Shown: positions 12,747 through 18,448, counted from the first letter of the stretch. The stretch: DNA of 22,808 nucleotides from a virus (IMGVR_UViG_3300046010_015469:1-22808); one strand, 5' to 3'. A program made the numbers and translations. The notes: generated by a model not told the origin, from the letters alone.

Positions 12747-13394
12747 CTACCAGACAGTAAATTCTTCTACTTCTATGCCCTCCATAGCAAAAGCGTATAC
12801 ACCTGTGTGCTTACAGCGGTATATACGCTGATAGATAGTGGAGTAATTTAGTCCTACTTCTTTGCATAAGCTCTTAGCGCTATACAGTATTCCCTGGTAT
12901 AAGTACATGGTTTTAGTTACGTTACCCACTACAGGTCTTTTACTACGTAGTATCCTAGATACAGCTATGCGCACTGTTTGTTCCTGTGGGGATACGTAGT
13001 CTTTATTCTGTCTGCTCTTAGCTACTCCGCTTTCATCCCGTCCGTTATCATCTTGCCATCCTAGCGCTAGTTCTTCTTTTCCTATGTGTCGGACAACCAT
13101 ACTACCTGGATTTTGACCGGTTTTTAAGTAGTACGCAATCCTGTGTGCGTAAAATACTCCATGCCCCCGCACGGACACTAACCATTTTGCTCCGTTTTTT
13201 GAACCAGCTGGTTCACCTATTTTAGCTTTACCATTTTTACTAGCAACTTTCCATACAAGGCCCGAAGGCGAGGTACTAGATAGCTCGAGCAGATCTTCAA
13301 CTATTGGTGGAATGGGGCGTGGAGCGCCATTCCTGTTGAGCGCGTAGTGCACATCGGTCAGCGGAAGGCAGCGCTGGTATGTCTGAGCAGGCAT
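12747..13394 (-). CDS. AT-rich HNH-like/homing-type protein
   Basis: This is a 215-residue product from ATG 13394; a TTG at 13418 would add 8 residues. The N-terminal half has the phage-HNH layout: SPSGLVWKVASKNGKAKIGE, then a repeat-like AGSKNGAKWLVSVRGHGVFY, AHRIAYYLKTGQNPGSMVVR and H. Counted from the TTG start, His92 and His111 fit two HNH histidines, but the usual V-D/N-H-x-D...N-N follow-up is replaced by RHIGKEELALGWQDDNGRDE, so cleavage activity is doubtful. The C-terminal half carries a helix-turn-helix of NUMOD type (SAKSLCKEVGLNYSTIYQRI). G+C is about 37% in 12901-12960, against roughly 60% around it, a sign of recent arrival. It faces the sigma gene head-on with one base between their stops. 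It is a probable selfish gene. Confidence 0.65.
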   Translation of the reverse strand: MPAQTYQRCLPLTDVHYALNRNGAPRPIPPIVEDLLELSSTSPSGLVWKVASKNGKAKIGEPAGSKNGAKWLVSVRGHGVFYAHRIAYYLKTGQNPGSMVVRHIGKEELALGWQDDNGRDESGVAKSRQNKDYVSPQEQTVRIAVSRILRSKRPVVGNVTKTMYLYQGILYSAKSLCKEVGLNYSTIYQRIYRCKHTGVYAFAMEGIEVEEFTVW

Positions 13395-13513
13395 ACAGGT
13401 CTCTGAGGTACCCCACAAGCATACCCCCTACAACTTTTATTTATATACAGTTTTTCTAGCCCAGGATGTGACATATCCCCCTCTAGCCCAGTCTCACTGC
13501 GACGCAGGGCTGG

Positions 13514-13571
13514 ACTCATGTCCCTCAGGTGCGACGCATGAGACTCATGTCCCTCAGGTGCGACGCATGAG
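13514..13571. repeat. Two perfect 29-base tandem repeats with internal dyad
   Basis: The unit starts ACTCATGTCCCTCAGG and ends GCGACGCATGAG. Copies are at 13514-13542 and 13543-13571, and a third begins with ACTCA. CTCATG and CATGAG give each unit a 6-base dyad. The 15-mer TGCGACGCATGAGAC (13530, 13559) recurs inverted at about 6205-6220 inside the primase-helicase gene. Confidence 0.85.
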
Positions 13572-13586
13572 ACTCACTGGGGTAGC

Positions 13587-13615
13587 TTGACGGCCGCGCG
13601 GTGCCGTGCCAGACT
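13587..13615 (+). promoter_or_regulatory. Promoter-like element A (first of three)
   Basis: TTGACG (13587-13592), 17 bases, CAGACT (13610-13615). GTGC precedes the -10-like hexamer, and GC precedes TTGAC, as in elements B and C. It starts 16 bases after the 29-base tandem repeats. Confidence 0.4.
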
Positions 13616-13621
13616 GACCTC

Positions 13622-13645
13622 ACGCGCGCACATCATGCGCGTTTT
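13622..13645 (+). other. Hairpin with short T-run just after element A
   Basis: ACGCGC (13622-13627) and GCGCGT (13637-13642) are separated by 9 bases and followed by TTTC. A transcript from element A would start almost at this hairpin, so it is not a convincing terminator for that promoter. Confidence 0.3.
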
Positions 13646-13678
13646 CGTCTTCCTAGGCAACCCTCCCTAGCGGGTTGC

Positions 13679-13708
13679 TTGACGGATTGGCGGACCCCGT
13701 GCAATACT
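13679..13708 (+). promoter_or_regulatory. Promoter-like element B
   Basis: TTGACG (13679-13684), 18 bases, AATACT (13703-13708), with GTGC just before the hexamer. The GGGTTGC arm of the 13657-13678 dyad directly abuts the -35 box. This is the best match to a vegetative promoter among the three elements. Confidence 0.5.
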
Positions 13709-13798
13709 CAAGACATCGGGAGCGCAGCCGCCCCGCGGAGCCTAGGCCTCAGGTCAGCTCCCCATGGCTGCGCACCGGTACCGGCTCCGGCCGGTTGC

Positions 13799-13828
13799 TT
13801 GACAGATCGGCACCCCACGTGCCACACT
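13799..13828 (+). promoter_or_regulatory. Promoter-like element C
   Basis: TTGACA (13799-13804, perfect -35), 18 bases, CACACT (13823-13828). The dyad ACCGG/CCGGT (13780-13795) lies just upstream, and GGTTGC precedes TTGAC as in element B. A transcript would begin near 13835. Confidence 0.45.
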
Positions 13829-13834
13829 TCATTC

Positions 13835-14331
13835 AGTTCAGAACCACCAATGCATTAAGCGCAACAGCGCAGCCGATAAAGCGCGGCCGGCCGGGCGGAT
13901 CCCGGAGCTATAGCAGCAGTGCGCCCAAACTGACTGGGCGCTAGCTCTTGCACCTCACGGACGGCCTGCTCGGATCACACCGAGCACGAGGACCGTCGCC
14001 GAGATACCCGAACGCCGTAACAGTTGGCGATAGAGGGTGAGGCGATCAGTACCCGATGGCTGGGGGCAAGCAAGCGAACGCGGAACCTCCTGCAGGAGGG
14101 CGCACTGCATGTGTTTTTACCGATCCCGCTGCTGCAGGGGGATCAACGCTGCTCCCGACAGGGATCACAGCGGGTGCACCGGCCCCTTAACGCCCGGTCT
14201 GCAGATACGCCCATAGGGCAGCCCGCCGCTCCGGCTTCACTAGGACGGCCAAGCCCCGGCACACGGCTCTGCCGGGCACAAACCATCTCCCCCAGAAGTT
14301 CCCCCTGGCGCACTGCGTCCGGGGGTCTTTT
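13835..14331 (+). ncRNA. Candidate structured non-coding transcript
   Basis: Between promoter-like element C and the terminator at 14301-14331 lie ~500 bases with no credible frame but several strong hairpins, including GCGCCCA/TGGGCGC (13921-13941), an extended stem around TGCTCGG/CCGAGCA (13967-13986) flanked by ACGG/CCGT, and CCTCC/GGAGG (14086-14099). A promoter, structure and an end signal on one strand suggest an RNA gene. It could instead be a long leader for the gene at 14375. There is no match to an RNA family that I know. Confidence 0.3.
14301..14331 (+). terminator. Terminator closing the gene-free region
   Basis: CCCCCTGGCGC (14301-14311) pairs with GCGTCCGGGGG (14315-14325). The stem has 11 positions with one mismatch and one G-T pair, the loop is three bases, and TCTTTT follows. 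It lies 43 bases before the next gene. Confidence 0.65.
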
Positions 14332-14374
14332 GGCTGAGGTGCTTTGCATCTCACGTCCCCAAGCTGTGTCCAGC

Positions 14375-14698
14375 ATGCGTTTCAATTCCGCCATCCATGC
14401 CTTCCTTTGGGCCGACAGCAACGGCCCCGGCACCCGTATCAGCAACGACCTGATGCACCGCATCGGCGCCGATTGGGAGCGCTTCCGCGAAGCCGCCGAA
14501 GCCCTCGGCTTCGACGCCACCGAGCACCGCGCTACCGCCATAGACCCCACCGAGGGCGATGAATGGGACTACGCCGCCCACGATTTCATCCTCACCCGCA
14601 ATCACCACGGTGCCGGCTTCTGGGATGGCGGCTGGCACGCCCCCTGGGGCGAGCGCCTCACCGCCTTAGCCCACACATTCCCAGTCCTATCTCGATGA
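14375..14698 (+). CDS. Conserved phage protein of unknown function (AHDFxLTRNxHGAGFWD type)
   Basis: This is a 107-residue acidic protein from ATG 14375. An open frame runs back to 14024 through the terminator and hairpins, and I reject that extension. The C-terminal part has YAAHDFILTRNHHGAGFWDG then GERLTALAHTF. This core, with A-H-D-F-x-L-T-R-N-x-H-G-A-G-F-W-D, is widespread in small proteins of unrelated phages infecting many bacteria. Its function is not established as far as I know. The N-terminus MRFNSAIHAFLWADSNG is less typical. It opens the long run of small rightward genes, and its stop overlaps the next start (ATGA, 14695). Confidence 0.8.
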   Translation: MRFNSAIHAFLWADSNGPGTRISNDLMHRIGADWERFREAAEALGFDATEHRATAIDPTEGDEWDYAAHDFILTRNHHGAGFWDGGWHAPWGERLTALAHTFPVLSR

Positions 14699-14928
14699 CG
14701 ACGACATCCTCCGCCTCTATTGACATGCAGACCCACTTCCGCGACCCCGCTACCCCGCCCGTCTCCCCCGAGCAACTCCGTTCCGTAGGTGTGGACCCCG
14801 CCGACCTCTATTGGTCCGGCACCTTCCGTTCGTGGCGCCTCGCCGGCCCCGTCGCCACCCGCTCCCCCTACTTCACCACCGGCCAGATCCTCCACGAGCT
14901 CGGCCTGACCCCTCACCCCGACGCCTGA
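14695..14928 (+). CDS. Small unknown protein
   Basis: This is a 77-residue product starting in the stop of the previous gene (ATGA, 14695-14698). It reads MTTTSSASIDMQTHFRDPAT then PPVSPEQLRSVGVDPADLYW and ends FTTGQILHELGLTPHPDA. The SPEQLRSVGVDPADLYW stretch looks like a short helical unit, and the rest has low structural signal. I do not recognise a family. The overlap with the upstream conserved phage gene supports translation. The 122 bases that follow, to the gene at 15051, contain only a 15-codon frame that I do not call. Confidence 0.6.
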   Translation: MTTTSSASIDMQTHFRDPATPPVSPEQLRSVGVDPADLYWSGTFRSWRLAGPVATRSPYFTTGQILHELGLTPHPDA

Positions 14929-15050
14929 CCATGCTCCTAATCGACACCTCCACCGGCACCCCCATACTCCCCCGCTGAATCGCCCCCGGAGCTCCACCCC
15001 TTCTATGGGCGGGCTCCCTGGGCGCCTCGCCCCTTCCCTTCACAAACAGC

Positions 15051-15782
15051 ATGTCCCGCAAACTTCGCGGCTTCATCGTCGATCGCGGTCTCTCCCCGAT
15101 CGACGGCGAGCCCTACATCGCCGTGCTTGTTCTCCAATCCGAGAACGCCAAGACCGGCAACATGTGCCAAGTCTTCATCCTCCGCCCGGACGTGCCTCCG
15201 CTGGAGGCCATCGCGTCTGGCGCCGACCGCACCATCTGTGGCGATTGCCCGCACCGCAGGCGTCAAGTATGGGATGCCAAGCGCAAGCGCTTTCGCTGGG
15301 TGCGTTCCTGCTATGTCGACGTGGGCAAAAGCGTGAGGTCAGTCTGGTACGCATTCGCCCGGGGCAGTTATCCCGAGTACGACCCCGCTCTACACGCCCG
15401 CTACCTCCGCGGGCGTCGCATCCGCTGGGGTGCCTATGGCGATCCGGGCATCCTCAACGCGCCCGTAGTGCGTAACCTCAACGCCATCGCCGATGGCCAC
15501 ACCGGCTACTGCCACCAGTGGCGCCAACCATGGGCGCAATGGGCGGTTGGCCTGTTCCAGGCCTCGTGCGACAGCTTCCAGGACTATCTGGACGCTTCCG
15601 CCATGGGCTGGCGCACCTTTGCCGTCGTGCCCCAGGGCGACGCCCCCTACAGCGGCAAGCTCTGCCCCGCCACCGCCGCCGACTCGCGAGCGCAGTGCCT
15701 TACCTGTCGCCTCTGCGACGGCGCCAAGACCGACATCTTCGTAGAAGCCCACGGCGTCGGCGCCGCCTACGTCAACACATGA
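15051..15782 (+). CDS. Cysteine-rich phage protein, function unknown (DUF7227-like by eye)
   Basis: This 243-residue protein starts at ATG 15051. Paired Cys clusters suggest metal sites: CGDCPHRR (residues ~63-70), RSCYVDVGKSVRSVW (~85-99), GYCHQWRQPWAQWAVGLFQA (~151-170), LCPATAADSRAQCLTCRLCD (~204-223). The order of a CxxCP site, a Trp-rich core and a C-terminal CxxCxxC site recalls a phage and plasmid family of unknown function that I associate with the name DUF7227; I could not confirm the match. No nuclease or helicase motif is evident. The predicted protein is soluble and basic. It overlaps the next gene by ATGA (15779). A zinc-binding, possibly nucleic-acid-related role is an inference only. 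Confidence 0.75.
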   Translation: MSRKLRGFIVDRGLSPIDGEPYIAVLVLQSENAKTGNMCQVFILRPDVPPLEAIASGADRTICGDCPHRRRQVWDAKRKRFRWVRSCYVDVGKSVRSVWYAFARGSYPEYDPALHARYLRGRRIRWGAYGDPGILNAPVVRNLNAIADGHTGYCHQWRQPWAQWAVGLFQASCDSFQDYLDASAMGWRTFAVVPQGDAPYSGKLCPATAADSRAQCLTCRLCDGAKTDIFVEAHGVGAAYVNT

Positions 15783-15961
15783 CCCGCAAACCCCGCACCA
15801 CCACCATGACCCGCCCCCGCCGCCCCACCCCTCCCTGGGTCCGCGCCGAACACATCGCCGGACTGTGCCTCGGCCTGGCCCTCGCCGCCATGGCCGTCGA
15901 CTACGGCTACCAGCGCCCCAGCAACACACTGCCCCCCACCCCCACCCTCTACGCCCCATGA
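15779..15961 (+). CDS. Small single-span membrane protein
   Basis: This 60-residue protein has its start overlapping the previous stop (ATGA). The N-terminal ~23 residues are very basic and Pro/Thr-rich (MTRKPRTTTMTRPRRPTPPW). One hydrophobic helix follows (HIAGLCLGLALAAMAVDYGY), then a short Pro-rich tail. The positive-inside rule would place the N-terminus in the cytoplasm. An alternative ATG at 15806 would remove nine residues and keep the helix. I do not recognise a family. Small single-span proteins in phages can act in lysis or superinfection exclusion, but nothing here decides that. Its stop overlaps the next start (15958). Confidence 0.6.
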   Translation: MTRKPRTTTMTRPRRPTPPWVRAEHIAGLCLGLALAAMAVDYGYQRPSNTLPPTPTLYAP

Positions 15962-16164
15962 CTGACGCCCCCGATCCCCGCCCCCTCAGCCCCCGCGACC
16001 CCGAGCCCGACGCTCCACCCATCCGCGTCTGGCACTTCCTCTCCGCCGACCTCGAACACGAGCACTGGGTGGAGGACCCCACCGAGGTCGAGCCCCTCCT
16101 CATCGAGTACGCCACCCGCGCGCAGCCCTACACCCTCAACCACTACGTGGAAGATCCGCACTAA
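15958..16164 (+). CDS. Small acidic unknown protein
   Basis: This 68-residue product begins MTDAPDPRPLSPRDPEPDAP, a Pro/Asp-rich and probably disordered lead. A compact part follows, PIRVWHFLSADLEHEHWVED then PTEVEPLLIEYATRAQPYTL. It starts in the ATGA overlap with the membrane protein and ends at 16164. The VWHFLSADLEHEHWVED segment looks like a small folded unit, but I do not know the family. A short hairpin, GCAGC/GCTGC (16167-16179), follows the stop in the 60-base gap before the next gene. Confidence 0.6.
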   Translation: MTDAPDPRPLSPRDPEPDAPPIRVWHFLSADLEHEHWVEDPTEVEPLLIEYATRAQPYTLNHYVEDPH

Positions 16165-16224
16165 CTGCAGCAAAGCTGCTAACTTCCTTGCGCTCCTCAC
16201 CGATCCTTGCTAAACCTCACGCAG

Positions 16225-16569
16225 ATGCGTAACCTGACCCGCACAACCCGCACCTACAGCCCCACCGGCGCCATCGGCCGCCGTCTCACCGCAGCCCACG
16301 AGCTGCAACTCCAATCGCAGCGCATCACCGCTGAGCTCACCGCTCACCGCACCTGGCTCTGCGACCGCATGGAGCGCCTCGACCTCGACCGCATCGAGCA
16401 GGGCGACCTCATCGTCACCCGCAAACTTCGCCACCGCTGGACTTACACCCCCGAGACCGAGGCCGCCATGGAGGCCCTCCGCAAAACCCAACTCCGCGAG
16501 CAGGCCGAAGGCCTCGCCACCGACTCCCCCACCGTCTACGTCGCCCTCACCACTCAGTACCTGCAATGA
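16225..16569 (+). CDS. Unknown charged helical protein
   Basis: This is a 114-residue protein from ATG 16225; a TTG at 16207 would add six residues. It begins MRNLTRTTRTYSPTGAIGRR and is followed by a long Arg/Gln/Glu-rich helix (LTAAHELQLQSQRITAELTA, HRTWLCDRMERLDLDRIEQG). A second part has TRKLRHRWTYTPETEAAMEA. The heptad-like spacing suggests a coiled coil. The central R-T-W-L-C-D-R-M is the only Cys site. I do not recognise the family. Its end overlaps the next gene (ATGA, 16566). It resembles the general small-gene background of this region in codon use, with strong preference for C or G in third positions. Confidence 0.65.
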   Translation: MRNLTRTTRTYSPTGAIGRRLTAAHELQLQSQRITAELTAHRTWLCDRMERLDLDRIEQGDLIVTRKLRHRWTYTPETEAAMEALRKTQLREQAEGLATDSPTVYVALTTQYLQ

Positions 16570-16760
16570 GCCTCACAGCCCTCTCCCCCACCGAGCTCCA
16601 CCACACCGTCACCGCCATGGAGCGCCACGGCGGCGGCTTCTGCCGCGCCCTCGCCGCCGCCTGGTACGTCGCCGACCCCAGCAACAAGCGCCGCCTCGAG
16701 AACGCCTTCAACCACATCCTCGAGGACTTCGCCCCCGGCTCTTACTTCTACAACCGCTGA
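16566..16760 (+). CDS. Conserved small phage protein (HGGGFCRALAxAW type)
   Basis: This 64-residue protein begins in the ATGA overlap with the preceding gene. The core MERHGGGFCRALAAAWYVAD then PSNKRRLENAFNHILEDF matches a small family seen in many tailed phages, usually as G-G-S/G-F-x-R-A-L-A-x-A-W...D..N..R-L-x-x-A-F. Its function is unknown. Two helices around the Gly-rich turn are predicted by eye. It sits in a run of small genes of varied families. Four bases separate its stop from the next ATG at 16765. I am fairly sure that it is a real gene and moderately sure of the family. Confidence 0.75.
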   Translation: MSLTALSPTELHHTVTAMERHGGGFCRALAAAWYVADPSNKRRLENAFNHILEDFAPGSYFYNR

Positions 16761-16764
16761 CCCC

Positions 16765-16926
16765 ATGCGCATCATCACCCTTCAAGTCGTGCGCGAGCAC
16801 GGCACCGAGCCACGCCTTGCCGTTCAAGTGGATGGCCGCCGTGGCGTCCCTTCATTCCTCGCCCCTGAGGACGTTGGCACCTGGATCCAGGGCTTCATCG
16901 CCGCACTCCCCCCGCTGGAGGACTGA
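16765..16926 (+). CDS. Small unknown protein (53 aa)
   Basis: The frame from ATG 16765 to TGA 16926 encodes 53 residues. These begin MRIITLQVVREHGTEPRLAV and continue QVDGRRGVPSFLAPEDVGTW. A beta-hairpin followed by an amphipathic helix (EDVGTWIQGFIAALPPLE) is plausible. I do not recognise a family. It starts 4 bases after the previous gene and shares one base of its stop with the ATG of the truncated signal-peptide frame at 16926 (TGATG). That junction suggests that it and the original RlpA-like gene were translated together before the HNH gene arrived. Confidence 0.55.
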   Translation: MRIITLQVVREHGTEPRLAVQVDGRRGVPSFLAPEDVGTWIQGFIAALPPLED

Positions 16927-17033
16927 TGCGCCGCTTGCTCCTCTCCTTCGCAGCCGCCGCGCTCTGCACCCCCGCGCAGGCCCGCACCGTCACCGCCACG
17001 GGTACAATGGGTTGGTTGCATGAAGAGCCTTGA
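16926..17033 (+). pseudogene. Stranded signal-peptide end of an RlpA-like gene
   Basis: The ATG at 16926 begins MRRLLLSFAAAALCTPAQAR and continues TVTATGTMGWLHEEP before TGA (17031-17033). Residues 1-19 are a good Sec signal peptide with the cleavage site AQA/R. The mature part ends after about 16 residues, which is too short to fold. About 570 bases downstream, HA-REVTASVYDSWYHG opens an RlpA-like domain, and AR-T-VTA here matches AR-E-VTA there. I read this as the original 5' end of that gene, cut off by the HNH gene that starts with TTG at 17030. It may still be translated as a short secreted peptide. Confidence 0.7.
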
Positions 17034-17608
17034 CCGAGGAATGGAAGCCTGTCCCGCTTGAGGGCTACTGTCACCTCTACTTGGTTTCCAGCCTGGGGCG
17101 CATCAAATCCCTCGATCGCCAGGTCGTCGAGAAGACAGGCTTTATGCGCCTACACAAGGGAAAGCTGCTCACTCCAAAGAAGACCGGAGCATACCTGGGC
17201 GTTTCTTTCTTCGACGGTGTGAGCAGCAAACGCTTCTACATCCACCGACTGGTGGCAATGGCGTTCATCCAGAACCCGTTCAACAAGCAGTTCGTAAATC
17301 ACCTCAACTTTGACCACCGTGACAATCGTGCAGAAAATCTGGAATGGGTCACTCCAAAAGAAAACACTGCCTGGAGCGCAGCTGCTGGGCGGCTCAAAAG
17401 CGGTGAAGTCCCGCGCGGAGCCGAATGCCAGCGCAGCAAACTCAACGATGAAATGGTCCGCGAAATGCGCCTCACTTGGAAACCAGGCGCATCAATGCAG
17501 GAGCTTGCTCGTCAGCACGAAATCACGCCGGCGGCTATTTACAAGATTCTTCGCGGCAGCAGTTGGAAGCACGTGGAGCCTCCTGTTGCCGTCAACTGGG
17601 CACGCTAG
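17030..17608 (+). CDS. NUMOD4/HNH homing-type endonuclease
   Basis: This 192-residue protein starts with TTG 17030, with GAAGAG a few bases upstream as a possible ribosome site. Residues ~3-50 are a NUMOD4-like DNA-binding unit (EEWKPVPLEGYCHLYLVSSL, GRIKSLDRQV). Residues ~68-115 are the HNH core (FYIHRLVAMAFIQNPFNKQF, VNHLNFDHRDNRAENLEWVT) with His72, His91 and the N-x-x-x-N-L-E-W ending. Residues ~130-176 hold a NUMOD-type helix-turn-helix (QELARQHEITPAAIYKILRG). All core positions look intact, so it should nick or cut DNA near its insertion site. Spacer DNA on either side is almost absent, so a self-splicing intron is unlikely. Its last ~100 bases overlap the proposed start of the RlpA-like gene in another frame. 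Confidence 0.9.
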   Translation: MTEEWKPVPLEGYCHLYLVSSLGRIKSLDRQVVEKTGFMRLHKGKLLTPKKTGAYLGVSFFDGVSSKRFYIHRLVAMAFIQNPFNKQFVNHLNFDHRDNRAENLEWVTPKENTAWSAAAGRLKSGEVPRGAECQRSKLNDEMVREMRLTWKPGASMQELARQHEITPAAIYKILRGSSWKHVEPPVAVNWAR

Positions 17609-17870
17609 AGAAGTAACAGCTTCTGTTTACGACTCCTGGTACCACGGCCGCACCACCTACTGCGGCGACGTCTACCGCCACTGGGAAACCTCCGCCGCCC
17701 ACCCCTGGCTCCCCTGCGGCACCCGAGTGCGCGTCTCCCACCGAGGCCGCACCCTCACGGTGCCCATCACCGACCGCTGCGACTGCGCAAGTTTGGATCT
17801 CAGCGGCGGCGCCGCCTACCGCCTAGGCGTCCCCCTAGACGGCATCGCCTCCGTGCACATCTCTTACTGA
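17505..17870 (+). CDS. RlpA-like double-psi beta-barrel protein, displaced from its signal peptide by HNH gene
   Basis: Residues from ~35 on (REVTASVYDSWYHGRTTYCG, HPWLPCGTRVRVSHRGRTLT, VPITDRCDCASLDLS, AAYRLGVPLDGIASVHISY) match the double-psi beta-barrel of RlpA-type proteins, which bind or cleave glycan strands of peptidoglycan. The T-D-R and L-D-L-S motifs are kept, and Cys pairs suggest an extracytoplasmic site. The frame continues upstream into the HNH gene. From TTG 17505 it gives a 121-residue product whose N-terminus, LVSTKSRRRLFTRFFAAAVG then STWSLLLPSTGHA, looks like a new signal peptide read in a different frame from the HNH protein. AGGAG lies one base before that TTG, closer than usual. 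ATG 17448 is another option. The domain is firm, the start is not. Confidence 0.7.
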   Translation: MLVSTKSRRRLFTRFFAAAVGSTWSLLLPSTGHAREVTASVYDSWYHGRTTYCGDVYRHWETSAAHPWLPCGTRVRVSHRGRTLTVPITDRCDCASLDLSGGAAYRLGVPLDGIASVHISY

Positions 17871-17886
17871 GTCTCATGAGTCTCAC
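17870..17886. repeat. Direct repeat AGTCTCA at a gene junction
   Basis: AGTCTCATG then AGTCTCAC (17870-17876 and 17879-17886) form a near-perfect 9-base direct repeat. It begins at the last base of the RlpA-like stop and contains the ATG of the small frame at 17876. The same core occurs at 8841, 13490 and 13541. Confidence 0.6.
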
Positions 17887-17938
17887 TATCCGCTACACCC
17901 GCCGCACCATCTACCCCGTTTGCGCCCCCAATGCCTGA
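17876..17938 (+). CDS. Possible 20-residue peptide gene
   Basis: ATG 17876 to TGA 17938 encodes MSLTIRYTRRTIYPVCAPNA. It starts 5 bases after the RlpA-like stop and overlaps the next gene by 8 bases (ATG 17931), as real genes in this region do. It fills a gap that would otherwise be the only empty one between 17030 and 18448. The LTIRYTRRTIYPV stretch looks like a beta-hairpin and recalls short phage proteins, but at 20 residues the case is weak. It may simply be leader sequence around the AGTCTCA repeat. Confidence 0.35.
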   Translation: MSLTIRYTRRTIYPVCAPNA

Positions 17939-18188
17939 CCTCACCCTTCCCACTGTTCATCTAAACGGCACCAGCCGCGCCACCCTCTCTGAGGGCTACT
18001 TCAACGCCTACCGCGCCCTGCAAGACGCCATCCGCGCCTTCCACGAGATCGAGTTCAACTGCCGCGACTACTACGTCCAGCCCGCCGGAGCCTGGGCCAC
18101 AGCCGTCACCGAGCGCGACGCCGCCGCAGCCCACCTCCGCGCGGTCCAGCAGTACCTCGAAGCCCACCTCATCCACCTCGGCGAATGA
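17931..18188 (+). CDS. Conserved small phage protein (PTVHLNGTSRxxL type)
   Basis: This 85-residue protein starts MPDLTLPTVHLNGTSRATLS, followed by EGYFNAYRALQDAIRAFHEI, NCRDYYVQ, and a C-terminal coiled helix (TERDAAAAHLRAVQQYLEAH). The motif P-T-V-H-L-N-G-T-S-R-x-x-L...A...A...G/C-R-D-Y-Y belongs to a small family common in diverse tailed phages. Its function is unknown; a helical hairpin is expected. It is acidic to neutral with no Cys pair or membrane span. Its stop overlaps the next start (ATGA, 18185). I am fairly confident of the family and sure that it is a gene. Confidence 0.8.
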   Translation: MPDLTLPTVHLNGTSRATLSEGYFNAYRALQDAIRAFHEIEFNCRDYYVQPAGAWATAVTERDAAAAHLRAVQQYLEAHLIHLGE

Positions 18189-18448
18189 ACGACCCTGCTT
18201 TCAACCTGCTTCAGCTTGAGTCGCGCCCCAACTGGTACGACCACCTCAGCGCCGTCGAGGCCGCCATGGCCGCCCAGGACCGCATCGACACCGCCCGCTT
18301 CCGCGCCGGCTGGTCCGGCGATGAGGGCGGCTGGTACTCCCCCGACGGCATCCACGAATCCGACTGGGAGCTCGAGGGCTACCCCTTCCCCGAGGACGAG
18401 GGCTATGCCACCTTCTGGCACGCCTACATCCACAGCGCCTCCGTCTGA
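18185..18448 (+). CDS. Small acidic unknown protein
   Basis: This 87-residue protein overlaps the previous gene (ATGA). The product reads MNDPAFNLLQLESRPNWYDH, LSAVEAAMAAQDRIDTARFR, then a very acidic aromatic part (GGWYSPDGIHESDWELEGYP, FPEDEGYATFWHAYIH). It is rich in Trp and Tyr with net negative charge. Acidic small phage proteins sometimes mimic DNA or block host enzymes, but I have no direct evidence for that here. I do not recognise the family. Two GC hairpins follow before the DUF932-type gene. Confidence 0.6.
   Translation: MNDPAFNLLQLESRPNWYDHLSAVEAAMAAQDRIDTARFRAGWSGDEGGWYSPDGIHESDWELEGYPFPEDEGYATFWHAYIHSASV

Larger units (their letters stand above)
13395..14374. other. Gene-free region with repeats, promoter-like elements and hairpins
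   Basis: I find no convincing gene in these ~980 bases. Open frames here are either repeat-driven (13601-13858) or simply upstream extensions of the gene at 14375. The first ~90 bases are AT-rich. Then come two 29-base tandem repeats (13514-13571), three promoter-like elements (13587, 13679, 13799), and dyads GCAACCC/GGGTTGC (13657-13678), GCGCCCA/TGGGCGC (13921-13941), TGCTCGG/CCGAGCA (13967-13986) and CCTCCTGCAGGAGG (14086-14099). A terminator follows at 14301-14331. I see no tRNA. It may hold structured RNA, an origin or a regulatory hub. Confidence 0.6.

Noticed and set aside
13601-13944. Overlapping plus-strand frames in the gene-free region
   Set aside because: Their apparent internal repeat (GCLTD...) comes from the promoter-like DNA repeats. 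The frames cross hairpins and have no family resemblance.
14024-14374. N-terminal extension of the gene at 14375
   Set aside because: It runs through a terminator and several hairpins. The conserved protein begins at MRFNSAIHAF.
13395-14374. tRNA genes in the gene-free region
   Set aside because: I found no cloverleaf with a T-arm GTTCRA pattern and matching acceptor stem.
14931-14978. 15-codon frame MLLIDTSTGTPILPR
   Set aside because: It starts 2 bases after the previous stop, which is suggestive, but it is too short and has no other support.
17003-17008. TACAAT as a promoter -10 before the HNH gene
   Set aside because: No -35 box lies at the right distance and there is no TG extension, so the six bases alone are not enough.
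16990-17615. Group I intron carrying the HNH gene
   Set aside because: Fewer than about 40 non-HNH bases lie between the two RlpA-like parts, too few for a catalytic core unless the core is inside the HNH frame.
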